The notes below the pieces were generated by a model. That model was not told the DNA's origin and did no database searches. It was given only the letters and a program-made list of their open reading frames with translations. 64,000 nt of DNA from Frigoriglobus tundricola. GTDB lineage: Bacteria > Planctomycetota > Planctomycetia > Gemmatales > Gemmataceae. Positions 33,601 to 44,164 of this stretch are shown in pieces. The translations under genes were made by a program, and so were the position numbers. The stretch lies in the NCBI RefSeq assembly GCF_013128195.2, contig NZ_CP053452.2, forward strand, positions 5,518,001 through 5,582,000, given 5' to 3'. The stretch's first letter is position 1; every line of letters starts with the position of its first letter.

Positions 33601-34101
33601 CTAACGCGAACCGCCCGGAAGTGTGAGCGGCGGGAACTCGCCGGCCGCGTACCGCCGGGCCATCTCCTGGTACCGCGCGCTCAGCGTCCGGGTGCGGGCG
33701 ACCTCCTCGGCGGTTGCGGCGCGGACCACGCGGCCGGGCACGCCCATCACCACCGACCGCGGCGGCACCACCAGTCCCGGCGGCAGGACCGCGCCGGCGG
33801 CGATCACGCACTCGGGGCCGACGTCCGTTCCCGTCAGCAGCTTCGCCCCGATGCCGACGAGCGTGTCGGCCCCGACCCGGACGCCGTGCAGCACGGCCGC
33901 GTGGCCGACCACCACGCCGGGCTCGATCACCTGCGGGAAGCCGTAATCACAGTGAACGATGACGCCGTCCTGAAGGTTCACGTTCGTGCCGAGGTACACG
34001 GGCGCGACGTCGCCGCGGACGACGCACCCGTACCAGATGTTGACGCCGGTCGCGATGGTCACGTTACCGGTCACGACGGCCGTGTGTGCGAGGAAGAGCA
34101 T
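33601..34101 (-). CDS. Gamma-class carbonic anhydrase-like hexapeptide protein
   Basis: The start at 34101 gives 166 residues of left-handed beta helix ('VVRGDVAPVYLGTNVNLQDG', 'GVRVGADTLVGIGAKLLTGT'). Three histidines fit the zinc site: His50 ('VIVH'), His67 ('VGHAA') and His72 ('LHG'), with the His67/His72 spacing of five seen in the family. The PaaY/YrdA subgroup shares this architecture, so carbonic anhydrase activity is not certain. Confidence 0.85.
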   Translation of the reverse strand: MLFLAHTAVVTGNVTIATGVNIWYGCVVRGDVAPVYLGTNVNLQDGVIVHCDYGFPQVIEPGVVVGHAAVLHGVRVGADTLVGIGAKLLTGTDVGPECVIAAGAVLPPGLVVPPRSVVMGVPGRVVRAATAEEVARTRTLSARYQEMARRYAAGEFPPLTLPGGSR

Positions 34102-34159
34102 GGGGCAACTGCGGAACCGGGGGACACGCGGGACAGTCGAGCGAGAAGGAAGAAAGAGA

Positions 34160-34185
34160 ACCAAGCCACAGTACCAAGCCACAGT
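34160..34185. repeat. Tandem 13-bp duplication
   Basis: ACCAAGCCACAGT is present twice in tandem in the spacer upstream of the carbonic anhydrase-like gene. The rest of the 179-base spacer shows nothing clear. Confidence 0.6.
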
Positions 34186-34280
34186 ACCTTACTGTATCAC
34201 TCCCATTGTTCTGAACAGCGGTCTTTTGCGACATCTGTGGCTTCTTCCCTCGGCCGTCACAAGGCCACTCGGTCCGCGCC

Positions 34281-35954
34281 TCACTCCTTTTTGTCGGCCT
34301 TCTTCTCCACGACCCACGTCTCTTGCGGCGGGCGCTTGAGGTGGTGGCCGGTGGCGTCCTGGTACGCCTTCGCCACCGCCAGGAGGGTGCTTTCGCCGAA
34401 CAGGTGGCCGGTGAAGGTGAGTGAGGTGGGCGCTCCGGTCTTGTTGAAGCCGTTCGGCAGGCACACCGTCGGGTGGCCGGTCAGGTTCGTGATCGCGAGG
34501 TCGTTGCCCCCGACGTACAGATCCACCTTCTCGGTCGCCTTCGCCATTTCGCGCATCAGCAGCGTGCGGGCGCGCTGGGCCTTCAGGTAGTCGACCGCCG
34601 ACACGAACCGGCCGCGGCGGAACGTCGCCGGCCAGAACCCGAGGCCCTCCTTCACGTCCGCCCGCGTGATGTCGTCGAACGCCGCGGCGGCCTCCACGTC
34701 GAGGATCATGCTCACGATCCGGTTCGCGCTCGCCTGCGGCAGTTCGATCGGAACGAGCTTCACGCCCAGGTCGGTCAGCACCTTGCGGTCCTCTTCGGAC
34801 GGGCCCCGGCCCTCGACGTAGCCGACGGTCAGGTCCTTGAGCTTCACGTCCGCGGGCCAGTTGAACGGCCGGTCCCGGGCGGTCGCGTCCCGGCCGTCGG
34901 CGCCGTGGATCGCCCCGAACACCAGCGCGCAGTCCGCGGCGCTGCGGCACATGGGGCCGATCTTGTCGAGCGACCAGCACAGCGCCATGCACCCGTGCCG
35001 GCTCACGCGCCCGAACGTCGGCCGCAGCCCCGTCACGCCGCACCGCGTGGACGGCGACACGATGCTCCCCAGCGTTTCGCTCCCGAGGCCGAACGCGACC
35101 AGCCCCGCGGCCACGCTCGACGCGGTGCCGGCCGACGACCCGCTGCTCCCCTGCTTGACGTTCCACGGGTTCCGGGTCATCCCGCCGAACCACACGTCGC
35201 CCATCGCGAGCGCGCCGAGGGTCGTCTTGCACGCCAGCACCGCGCCGGCGGCGTCCAGCCGGGCGGCCACGGTCGCCTTCCCGTCGAGCGTCTGCTCCTT
35301 GAAGTGCCCCGCGCCCCAGGTGGTCTTGTAGCCCGGGTACGAGATCAGGTCTTTCGCGGCCCACGGGATGCCGTGCAGGGGGCCGCGGTACTGCCCGGCG
35401 GCGATGTCCTTGTCCGCCGCTTCGGCCTGCTTGAGCGCCAGTTCTTCCGTGAGCGACACCACGCACAAGAGGGCCGGGTCATACTTCTTCAGGCGGGCGA
35501 GGTAGAGCTTCGTGAGTTCGGAAGACGAAACCTGCCGGGTGCGCACCAGTTCCGCGAGCTGGTGCAGCGAACTGAACGCGAGATCGTCGTCGGACGCGGG
35601 TTTCTTGGCGCCCTTGATCGGGGCCGCCGCGACCTTCCCGCGCCCGCCGGAGGGCGCTTCGCCGGGCGCCGGTTCGAAGTGGACCGCGGGCGGGACGGCG
35701 TTGCCGAGATCGAGTTTGTTCAGCGCCGCGACCTGCTGGAGCGTGCGCGTCAGGGCGGCCGCGACCGATTTCCGCTCGTCGTCGGTGAGCGTTACGCCCG
35801 CCACCCATTCCGCGCCTTGGACCATCTCGGCTGTGACTCCGCCCTTGGGCTGGGCGGCGGCGGCGGTCGCGGCGACGGCGCGGTGGAAGGTTGCGGTGCC
35901 GACGCCGACGGCGGTGGCCGCGGCGAACAGTTCGCGGCGGGACGGGAACGACAT
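34281..35954 (-). CDS. Tat-exported amidase (amidase signature family)
   Basis: The start at 35954 has AAAGGA upstream and gives 557 residues with a twin-arginine leader (SRRELFAAAT). The Ser-cisSer-Lys triad is visible as Lys201 ('IPWAAKDL'), Ser273 ('GSSGSSAG') and nucleophile Ser297 ('SETLGSIVSPS'), with the correct 24-residue spacing between the serines. Likely an exported hydrolase of amides. Residues 40-135 are a family-atypical insert rich in Pro and Lys. Confidence 0.9.
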   Translation of the reverse strand: MSFPSRRELFAAATAVGVGTATFHRAVAATAAAAQPKGGVTAEMVQGAEWVAGVTLTDDERKSVAAALTRTLQQVAALNKLDLGNAVPPAVHFEPAPGEAPSGGRGKVAAAPIKGAKKPASDDDLAFSSLHQLAELVRTRQVSSSELTKLYLARLKKYDPALLCVVSLTEELALKQAEAADKDIAAGQYRGPLHGIPWAAKDLISYPGYKTTWGAGHFKEQTLDGKATVAARLDAAGAVLACKTTLGALAMGDVWFGGMTRNPWNVKQGSSGSSAGTASSVAAGLVAFGLGSETLGSIVSPSTRCGVTGLRPTFGRVSRHGCMALCWSLDKIGPMCRSAADCALVFGAIHGADGRDATARDRPFNWPADVKLKDLTVGYVEGRGPSEEDRKVLTDLGVKLVPIELPQASANRIVSMILDVEAAAAFDDITRADVKEGLGFWPATFRRGRFVSAVDYLKAQRARTLLMREMAKATEKVDLYVGGNDLAITNLTGHPTVCLPNGFNKTGAPTSLTFTGHLFGESTLLAVAKAYQDATGHHLKRPPQETWVVEKKADKKE

Positions 35955-35970
35955 GGGTGGTCCTTTCATA

Positions 35971-36114
35971 GAGCGGCCGTGAAGCAGCGCTTCGCTGCGA
36001 CAGGCCGCGATCCACGGGGAGCGGCCGTGAAGCAGCGCTTCGCTGCGACAGGCCGCGATCCACGGGGAGCGGCCGTGAAGCAGCGCTTCGCTGTGACAGG
36101 CCGCGATCTCAGTT
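35971..36114. repeat. Three tandem 48-bp repeats
   Basis: Units start at 35971, 36019 and 36067 with GAGCGGCCGTGAAGCAGCGC and run into TTCGCTGCGACAGGCCGCG. The first two are identical over the unit and the third has a T for C and a different end. Each contains a GCAGCG-CTTC-GCTGC inverted repeat inside GGCC...GGCC. They lie in the shared upstream region of the amidase and the lipoprotein gene. Confidence 0.9.
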
Positions 36115-36175
36115 GACGGTCGGACGGCTCGGGGGTATTTCGCCCGCAATTCTACCAAGGTCCGCGGGGCGAAGC

Positions 36176-36583
36176 ATGAGGCGGGTTCTCGCAATTGGAG
36201 CCGTCGCAGCCGCGCTCGGCGGCTGCGGCACGGTGCAGAACTTCCAGCGCGGCTCGATCGTGGACGCGACCGTTTACGGCGGCGTGGACATCGCCGCGGA
36301 CCGGCTCAAGGCCCAACCGCAGGACGGCCGCGAGGCCATGCGGGGTGAGGTCGACGTGGCACTCTCGGCGGTGGGCGACACGGCCACTCTGCCGATCACG
36401 ATCACGACAGAACTGATTCGCGCGATCCGAGCGGCCTACTACTGCACGCCACAGAACGCACAACCGAACCCGCAGCGGCCACCGCCTCCGCCGCTCCCTC
36501 CGCCGCTCCCTCCGCCAAGCACCTCTGCGGCCCCGCCGCAACCCGGTACATCGACGGCCCCTCCGCCGCACGGGCCGCCCTGA
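36176..36583 (+). CDS. YceK/YidQ-like lipoprotein
   Basis: The 135-residue protein has a type-II signal peptide with lipobox LGGC and continues 'GTVQNFQRGSIVDATVYGGV', matching the YceK family start. The C-terminal 40 residues are Pro-rich. The ATG at 36176 fits the signal peptide. It converges on the DUF1080 gene with a 4-base gap. Confidence 0.78.
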   Translation: MRRVLAIGAVAAALGGCGTVQNFQRGSIVDATVYGGVDIAADRLKAQPQDGREAMRGEVDVALSAVGDTATLPITITTELIRAIRAAYYCTPQNAQPNPQRPPPPPLPPPLPPPSTSAAPPQPGTSTAPPPHGPP

Positions 36584-36587
36584 CGAA

Positions 36588-37223
36588 TCACTTTTTCGCG
36601 GGCAACTCCTCAATCGTGATGGTCTTGTAGAAGACCTTCGCCTTCGCGCCGCCGTGGATCTGGAGCCCGATGATGCCACGGCGCTCGATCTTCTCGTCGC
36701 CCTCGGTGTAATCGACGGTGAGCGTGCCGTTGAGCCACAACTTGATCCGCGGGCCTTCGCAGCGAATGACGTACTCGTTCCAGTCCTCGTGCTTCACCAG
36801 TTTCTCGATCACGTCTTTCGCGGGCTTCGCCAGCACCTTATTGCGGCGGGATTCGTCGTAGAGCGCACCCCAATAGTCCTGCCCGACATCGGCCTGATAA
36901 CCGCTCACCTCGTGGTGCTTCGGTATGCGTTTGGTGCGGAACTGAATACCGGCGTTGGCCTTGGCCTTCTCGCCGATGAGCTTGAACGTGACCTTCAACT
37001 CGAAGTTCTCGTAGGTCTTCGTGGTGCAGAGGAACTCGTTCCGGGGAACGACGGCACCGAGCGATCCACCGACGATGGCCCCGTCTTCGACCTTCCACGT
37101 TTTCTCCGTGTCCCCTTCCCAGCCCGCCAGCGTCTTACCGTCGAAGAGCGGAACGGGCTCCGGGTCTGAACCGAACGCGGGCGCGGCGATGACCAGTACG
37201 AGCAGTGGGAGAGTGCGGCGCAT
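36588..37223 (-). CDS. DUF1080 (3-keto-disaccharide hydrolase family) secreted protein
   Basis: The 211-residue protein has a signal peptide and a concanavalin-like fold with 'PLFDGKTLAGWEGD', 'YENFELKVTFKL', 'NAGIQFR' and 'GIIGLQIHGG'. These are standard for DUF1080 proteins, which are abundant in planctomycetes. Some members hydrolyse 3-ketoglycosides. GGAG precedes the ATG. The 340-base divergent gap upstream (37224-37563) shows no gene and no convincing promoter. Confidence 0.9.
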   Translation of the reverse strand: MRRTLPLLVLVIAAPAFGSDPEPVPLFDGKTLAGWEGDTEKTWKVEDGAIVGGSLGAVVPRNEFLCTTKTYENFELKVTFKLIGEKAKANAGIQFRTKRIPKHHEVSGYQADVGQDYWGALYDESRRNKVLAKPAKDVIEKLVKHEDWNEYVIRCEGPRIKLWLNGTLTVDYTEGDEKIERRGIIGLQIHGGAKAKVFYKTITIEELPAKK

Positions 37224-37563
37224 GGGCGCTCCGGAGTTGTACCCATCGGGCGAAGCGTCCAGGGTATCAGCCCCGGCGGACCTTCGCCATCGGTGCGCAA
37301 TTGGCGATCCGAGCGAGTGAACGGGTGTCGGACCGCCGCCCGTCGGTCCTGCGCCTCATGTCGTCCGGCCCCGGCCGGCGAATCGCGACAACCGCCCAAA
37401 TCCTCACACCGCGCACAGATTATCCATTTTACACGTCACTTCCGCCCCGCCCGGCTAATGCAGGTGAACCAGCGAATCCGGGCAAGCCGATTCTTTCCAC
37501 ACGCACGGATGCCCCGGCACGCCACGGACGGCGTTGGGGGCACCCCTACGGAGGCAAATCGTC

Positions 37564-38828
37564 ATGACTCGGTGGTTCAATAAGCGGTGGGCGTGGGCGG
37601 CGCTGGCCGGGGCCACCGTGACCGTCGGCATGGCCGCCGGTAACGGCGACGGCGACGGTCCCCCCAAGGTCGGCGCGGTGATCTCGCTCAACATCGACGG
37701 CAAGGGCGAGCGCCAGTTCAAGGTCGTCAAGAGCGAGAAGCAGCCGGACGGGACGTACCTGTCGGAACTCAAGGACACCAAGAGCGGCGAGACCATCACG
37801 TTGCTCGACAAGGCCGAAACGCCGCCCGCGGGGCCGAAGGCCGTCGACCCGCCCAAGGCGCCGGAGCCGCCCAAGGCCAAGCCGCGGACGAACGACCCGC
37901 TCACGCCGCCGATGACGGCCACCCTGGACCCGGACAAGACGAAGGGCCCGGAACGGCGCCCGATCCTGGGCCGCATCTTCGGTGACAAGGACAAGCCGAC
38001 GCTCCCGGCGTCAGCTTCGAGCGCGACGCCGAAAACCGACACGCCGACCGACCCGGCCCAGAAGCCGGGGCTGATCGGTCGGATCTTCGGCGCGAAGAAA
38101 CCGAGCGGGCCGAACATGCCCGCCGCAACGGCGTCCACGCCGTCCGCGCCGGCGCTCAAACCGAGTACCAGTATGCCGCCGGCGGTGCTCCCGGTCCCGC
38201 CCGGCGGGCTGACCGGCCCGACGCCGAGCGCCCCGATTTCGACCAACGAACCGCCCCGTGTGATGCCCTCGCGGCCGATCACGCCCCCGGCCGGGACGCC
38301 CACGCCGGCACCGACGTTCCCGACCGCGCCGCCGGCAGGTTCCGGCGCGCCCCCATCTCGGTGCCGGCCCCGTTGCCGCCCGCCCTGCCGGTGCCCGCGA
38401 TCCCGGTGCCCCAGGGAGGGGCCGGGTTGCCGCCGATCCCCGTCCCGCCGGGCGGCACGTCCGCGGCCCAGCCGATTCAGGTGGTTCTGCCCGCGGGCTA
38501 CGTCCCGCCGCAGGTCGCCTTCGACCGCGAGGTTCAGCCGTTCGTCGTCGCGCTGCAATCGATGACGGCCCCCTCGGCCCGGCTCACCGCGGCGAAGGCG
38601 CTGGCCGACGGGCGGCACGGCTCCACCGACGGCGTGAAGGGCGTGCTGTTCCAGGCGGCCCAGTTGGACCCGTGCGGCGAGGTGCGGGCCGCGTGCATCA
38701 CGCACCTGTGTACGCTGGGGTGCTACACCCCGCAGTTCCTGGGACACATCCAGACCGCGTGCAACGACACCGACGAGCAGGTTCGCGACGCCGCCAAGGC
38801 GGCCTGTGAGAAGATGATTCGTAAGTGA
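37564..38828 (+). pseudogene. Pro-rich protein with HEAT-like C-terminus, broken by a frameshift
   Basis: The ATG at 37564 (GGAGG upstream) starts a protein with a short hydrophobic leader, a 'VISLNIDGKGERQFKVVKSE' strand region and a long Pro/Ala/Thr-rich linker. At a run of five C (38350-38354) the frame leaves the Pro-rich phase. The +1-related frame then resumes it as 'PAPLPPALPVPAIPVP' and ends in a HEAT-like helical domain with several Cys (to 38828). One extra C would join them into a single protein of about 420 residues. Sequencing error or real mutation cannot be told apart. Confidence 0.75.
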
Positions 38829-38833
38829 CACGA

Positions 38834-38888
38834 ACGAACGGGGCGTGGGCGGTGCGAACGGAGCTCGCACCGCCCACGCCCCGTTCGT
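38834..38888. terminator. Perfect 24-bp hairpin downstream of the broken gene
   Basis: 38834-38857 (ACGAACGGGGCGTGGGCGG...) is the exact complement of 38865-38888, with a 7-base loop. There is no T-run, so it may be a palindromic element used as a terminator or mRNA stabiliser. The remaining 186 bases to the next gene show nothing. Confidence 0.6.
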
Positions 38889-39074
38889 ACCCACTGCACG
38901 GACCCGGCCGATCCCTTCGAATGAGCGGCAGCATGATCGCCCGTTGCCGTGCCCGGCGCGGTGGATGCCGGCCCGCTGATTCTCAACTCTCGGCACCTCA
39001 AACGAGCCTCCCGGCCCCAGAGGCACCTGCGCCAGCATGTCCCCGGGCTCGAGCGCTCTCTTTTCCGCCACTAC

Positions 39075-40652
39075 TTATTCGGGTGCGTCGGTCTTCGGTT
39101 CGGGCGCGGGCACGTCGATCACATCGCGGTACGGCTTGCCGTCGCGGTAGAGCGTGAGCCGCGTTTCGTAATCCGCTTTGCTGCCCTCCGGTGCCAGTTC
39201 CACCGCCGTCTGCTGCCACTTCACGGCGTCCTCGAACCGGCCCAGTTCGGCGTAGGCCGCCGCCAGCGTGTCCACGTAGCCGGGCGCCTCGTTGTTCGTC
39301 AGCTCGCAGGCCCGCAGCGCGTCCCGTAACGCGGCGGAGCCGTCCCGCAAGTCGTCCCGCGGGCACGTCGCCCGCACCCACGCGACGTGGTTGAGCGTGG
39401 CCGGGTCGTCCGGGTCGATCTCGACCGCCGCCAGGTGATCGGCCAGCGCGGCGGCGAAGTCGCCGAGCTGATAGCGGATCGACGCCCGCAGGTTGAACGC
39501 GGCGTCCGACTTCGGGTTGCGTTCGATCACGGCGGTCGCGTCGGCCGCGGCGGCGGACAGGTCGCCCTTGCGGCGGTGCGCCAGGGACCGCCCGAAGTAC
39601 GCCCGCCCGCCCTCGGGGTTCAGGGCGATCGCCTGAGTAAAATCGGCCAGCGCCCGCTCGAGCTCGTGCTGTTCGTAGAACGCGTAGCCGCGCTGCACGA
39701 ACGCCGCGGGGTCGTCCGACACGAGCCGGATCACCTCGGTGAAGTCCTCGACCGCGGCCGGCAGGTTCTTGGTGCGGGCGTGCGACAGCCCGCGGTTGAA
39801 CCGCGGCGCGGCGTCGTCGGGGTCGAGTGCGATCGCCTTCGTGAAGTCCGCCACGGCCCGCACGTGGTCCTTCAGTTCCGCGTACTCCACCCCGCGCAGG
39901 TTGAACGCGTCGGCGTGCTTCGGGTCGAGTTTCAGCAGCCAGGTGAAGTCGGACACGGCTTTTTCGTGCTCGTCCCGCTTCGACCACACCCGCGCGCGCT
40001 GCCAGAACGCCTCCGGATTGGTCGGGCCGAGCCGCAGGGCGGTGCTCAGGTCCGCGACCGCCTCCGCCGTCCGGTCCAAGGCGTCGAGCGACAGCGCGCG
40101 GTACAGGTACGCCCGCGCGTGCCGCGGGTTGACGCGGACCGCCTGCGTGTAATCGGCCACCGCGTCCTCGTGCCGGCCGAGGGCGGAGTAGGCGTTGCCG
40201 CGGTTGAAGTACGTGCGGAACGTGTCCGGCGCGAGCTTCAGGGCCGTCTCGTAGTCGGCGAACGCGGCGTCGAAGTTCTTCAGCCGGCTGTAGACGGCGG
40301 CCCGGCCGTTCACCGGGTCCGGGTCGTCCGGGGTCAGGTCGATGGCCCGCGTGTAGTCGGTGAGGGCCGCGTCGAGTTCGCCGCTCTCGACGTGGGCGGT
40401 GGCGCGGTTGTGGTACGCCTCCGCGTAGTCCGGGCGGATCTCGACCGCCTGGGTGAAGTCGGCGACGGCGTCGGAGTGCTGGCCGGCGGCGGCCAGCGCG
40501 TTACCGCGGTGGAAGTACAGTTCGGCGTCGGCGGGGTCGAGGTCGATGGCCCCGCCGAACGCGGCGATGGCGTGGGCGTATTCGCCGCGCCGGGCGTACA
40601 CGTGCCCGCGGCGGACGAGGTTCTGTAGCTCGGACGGCATGTCGCTTCCCAT
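39075..40652 (-). CDS. TPR-repeat protein
   Basis: It consists almost entirely of about 13 tetratricopeptide repeats of 34 residues ('AVADFTQAVEIRPDYAEAYH', 'NRGNAYSALGRHEDAV' and similar), then a Lys/Glu tail. No signal peptide or membrane segment. It is probably a cytosolic scaffold. The start is taken at 40652 (525 residues) because a TATAAT lies 7 bases upstream; a second ATG at 40640 follows a GGGAAG and is an alternative. It is downstream of the two-component pair. Confidence 0.88.
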   Translation of the reverse strand: MGSDMPSELQNLVRRGHVYARRGEYAHAIAAFGGAIDLDPADAELYFHRGNALAAAGQHSDAVADFTQAVEIRPDYAEAYHNRATAHVESGELDAALTDYTRAIDLTPDDPDPVNGRAAVYSRLKNFDAAFADYETALKLAPDTFRTYFNRGNAYSALGRHEDAVADYTQAVRVNPRHARAYLYRALSLDALDRTAEAVADLSTALRLGPTNPEAFWQRARVWSKRDEHEKAVSDFTWLLKLDPKHADAFNLRGVEYAELKDHVRAVADFTKAIALDPDDAAPRFNRGLSHARTKNLPAAVEDFTEVIRLVSDDPAAFVQRGYAFYEQHELERALADFTQAIALNPEGGRAYFGRSLAHRRKGDLSAAAADATAVIERNPKSDAAFNLRASIRYQLGDFAAALADHLAAVEIDPDDPATLNHVAWVRATCPRDDLRDGSAALRDALRACELTNNEAPGYVDTLAAAYAELGRFEDAVKWQQTAVELAPEGSKADYETRLTLYRDGKPYRDVIDVPAPEPKTDAPE

Positions 40653-40658
40653 CCCGGC

Positions 40659-40664
40659 ATTATA
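40659..40664 (-). promoter_or_regulatory. -10-like TATAAT at the TPR gene
   Basis: TATAAT ends 6 bases before the ATG at 40652, so transcription would start at that ATG or just after it. No recognisable -35 is present. If used, the mRNA is leaderless or the 40640 ATG is the start. Confidence 0.35.
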
Positions 40665-40726
40665 CGACGGCACCACCCGGCCGAGCCCCGGTCCGGTGGG
40701 GCCTCGTGCGCGAACCGGGCCGTGCA

Positions 40727-42121
<1,395 letters not shown>

Positions 42122-42196
42122 GGATACCTCACGGTTCGGTAACCGTTAATGTACCGCGGGGAGCGAAAGGCGGAAGAACCGAACCCCCGGCCCCCT

Positions 42197-42310
42197 CCCT
42201 TCGGATGGAGCGCGGAGCGCGGAACGCGGAGTGGAAGACCGAAGGTCCCCTCCGGTTCCCACTCTTCATTCCCCGCTCCGCGCTCCGGGGTCCGCGCTCC
42301 ATCCGAAGGG
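42197..42310. repeat. Palindromic element between regulator and kinase genes
   Basis: CCCTTCGGATGGAGCGCGGA at the left is matched by the inverted TCCGCGCTCCATCCGAAGGG at the right end, with further partial pairing inside. It fills most of the 213-base spacer. Confidence 0.75.
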
Positions 42311-42334
42311 AAGTGGGGAGGTCCCTCGTTCGCC

Positions 42335-43990
42335 TCACCCCTTCGCTTCCGCCCTCTCCCGGACCGCGAGCGGTTCCTCGGTCAGCTCGAAGCCCAAAAG
42401 CGGTTCGTCGGCCAGACGAGCGGCGATGCGCACCGTGAACGTGCTGCCGCGGCCCAGTTCGCTCTGCACGGTCACGTCGCCGCCGAGCAGCTTCGCCAGT
42501 TCGCGCACGATCGAGAGGCCGAGACCGGTGCCGCCCTGCTCGCGGGTCATCGGATTGGCCGCCTGCCGGAACTTCTCGAAGATCAGGTCCTGTTCCTCCG
42601 GGGCGATGCCCACCCCGGTGTCCGAAACCGTGAGGACGAGGTCGTGCCCGTCGCACGCGGCCTTGAGCGTGACCCACCCGCCCTCGGGCGTGAACTTGAC
42701 CGCGTTCGAGAGCAGGTTGGTGATGATCTGGTGCACCTTCCCGGCGTCCTGGCGGGCCGGCGGGGCGTTCGGGTCGGCGACCACCCGCACGTCGATGTTC
42801 TTGGCGTCGGCCTGGGGGCGGATGAGCGCGACCGCGTGCTCGCACGCCTGGGCGACGTTCACCGGCTCGGGGTGCAGCCGCATCTTGCCGGCCTCGAGCT
42901 TCGCGAGTTCGAGGATGTCGTTGATGAGGGCCATCAGCCGCTGGCCGCTGGTCATGATGTTGCCCGCGTAGCGGTGCTGCTTCTCGGTCAGGTTGTCCGC
43001 CGACAGCAGCACCTCCGAGAACCCGATGATGCTGTTCAGCGGGTCGCGCAGCTCGTGGCTCATCGTGGAGAGGAACTCGCTCTTGAGGCGGTTGCTCTCG
43101 AACAGCGCCATGTTCACCCGCGCCAGCTCGTCCACCTTGCGGTCGAGGTCGGCGATGAGCTTCCGGTTCCGCTCCTGGATGTTGGTCAGGTTCCGCAGCA
43201 TCCGGTTGAACGCGTGCGACAGGTCCTCGAACTCGTCGCCGGTCTGGATCTCGCTGCGGATGTTCAGCTCGCCGGCGGCGATCGCCTCGGACACCTCCTT
43301 GAGGTGCTTCACCGGCTTCACGATGACGTAGCGGATGATGAGGTAGCTGCCGGCGATGATGAGCAGCGAGGTGCCGATGGCGAACGAGATGAGAACGGCG
43401 CGGTTGGTGTGGAACCCCTCTTCGATGGACTGCGTGGACAGCCGGATGAGGACGACCGCCATGACGTCGTCCGGCTTGAGCCCCGGCGCGACGACCTTGT
43501 CGCCCACCTTCGCGCGGTCGCTGTGGCACCCCACGCACGACGGCCGGGCGCGGATGACGCCGTAGTAGTAGTAGGCGTTCTCCTTGGGGGCCTTGCGCTT
43601 CTCCTCGTTCTTCGTCGGGTCGTTCTGGATGCGGTGGATCTCGGCCAGGTCGTCGATCGTGGGCTGGCTCTCGGGGTTCTTGGAGTCCGGCTTGATGAGC
43701 TTGTAGTTGTACCCCTTGAGCGTTTCGGGCCAGTTCTCCTCGGTGAGCCGCTGGAACTCGTCCACCGCGTCGCGGTCCTCGCCCTCCTTGACGTGCAACC
43801 GGGCGACGATGGGCGACAGCAGCGCGCGGCCGGTCGTGTCCAGCTGCTCGTAGGCGAGCGACTCGGTCTGCTTGGCGTACACCCAGAAGCTGCCGGTCAT
43901 GAGGACCAGCACGCCGGCGCCGAGCAGCCAGCGGCACTTCCGCTCCAGGCTGGTCTCGCCGAGCAACCGCTTGAACGCCTTATAAGACAT
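42335..43990 (-). CDS. Membrane sensor histidine kinase with c-type haem motif
   Basis: 551 residues: membrane segment (about 21-38), periplasmic domain, second membrane segment (about 198-220), HAMP, coiled coil, HisKA with His312 ('STMSHELRDPLNS') and HATPase ('QIITNLLSNAVKF', 'DTGVGIAPEE', 'GGTGLGLSIV'). The periplasmic domain has a CxxCH motif (Cys152, Cys155, His156), as in Tll0287/DUF3365-type haem sensors. It probably senses redox state or a gas ligand and phosphorylates the neighbouring regulator. Confidence 0.93.
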   Translation of the reverse strand: MSYKAFKRLLGETSLERKCRWLLGAGVLVLMTGSFWVYAKQTESLAYEQLDTTGRALLSPIVARLHVKEGEDRDAVDEFQRLTEENWPETLKGYNYKLIKPDSKNPESQPTIDDLAEIHRIQNDPTKNEEKRKAPKENAYYYYGVIRARPSCVGCHSDRAKVGDKVVAPGLKPDDVMAVVLIRLSTQSIEEGFHTNRAVLISFAIGTSLLIIAGSYLIIRYVIVKPVKHLKEVSEAIAAGELNIRSEIQTGDEFEDLSHAFNRMLRNLTNIQERNRKLIADLDRKVDELARVNMALFESNRLKSEFLSTMSHELRDPLNSIIGFSEVLLSADNLTEKQHRYAGNIMTSGQRLMALINDILELAKLEAGKMRLHPEPVNVAQACEHAVALIRPQADAKNIDVRVVADPNAPPARQDAGKVHQIITNLLSNAVKFTPEGGWVTLKAACDGHDLVLTVSDTGVGIAPEEQDLIFEKFRQAANPMTREQGGTGLGLSIVRELAKLLGGDVTVQSELGRGSTFTVRIAARLADEPLLGFELTEEPLAVRERAEAKG

Positions 43991-43992
43991 TG

Positions 43993-44164
43993 CCGGATCT
44001 CACCACAAAGGCACAAAGACCGCACAGAGGGCCACAAAGAAGGCAGAACGTACAACTCCGAATTAACCTGCGGTCTTTCGTCGCGTGACATCCGGTCGGG
44101 GCACCGGACTTCCGCTTTCTTTGTGCTTCTTTGTGCGGACTTTGTGTCCTTGTGGTGAATCCGG
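43993..44164. repeat. 'TCACCACAAAG' palindromic element, copy 2
   Basis: CCGGATCTCACCACAAAGGC at the left is matched by the inverted CCTTGTGGTGAATCCGG at the right. The element begins 3 bases upstream of the kinase start and ends inside the mutM coding region, where it supplies the last 33 codons. Confidence 0.85.

Noticed and set aside
31969..34590. 873-codon plus-strand open frame over the Hsp70 and carbonic anhydrase genes
   Set aside because: Antisense shadow of genes with recognised motifs.
35971..36114. CRISPR array
   Set aside because: The three 48-bp repeats are contiguous with no spacers and no cas genes are present.
34281..36194. Amidase start upstream in the 48-bp repeats (637-residue form)
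   Set aside because: The extra 80 residues are the translated tandem repeat; the Tat leader and AAAGGA at 35954 give the better start.
42149..44158. 669-codon plus-strand open frame over the kinase
   Set aside because: Antisense to the histidine kinase, whose domains are complete on the minus strand.
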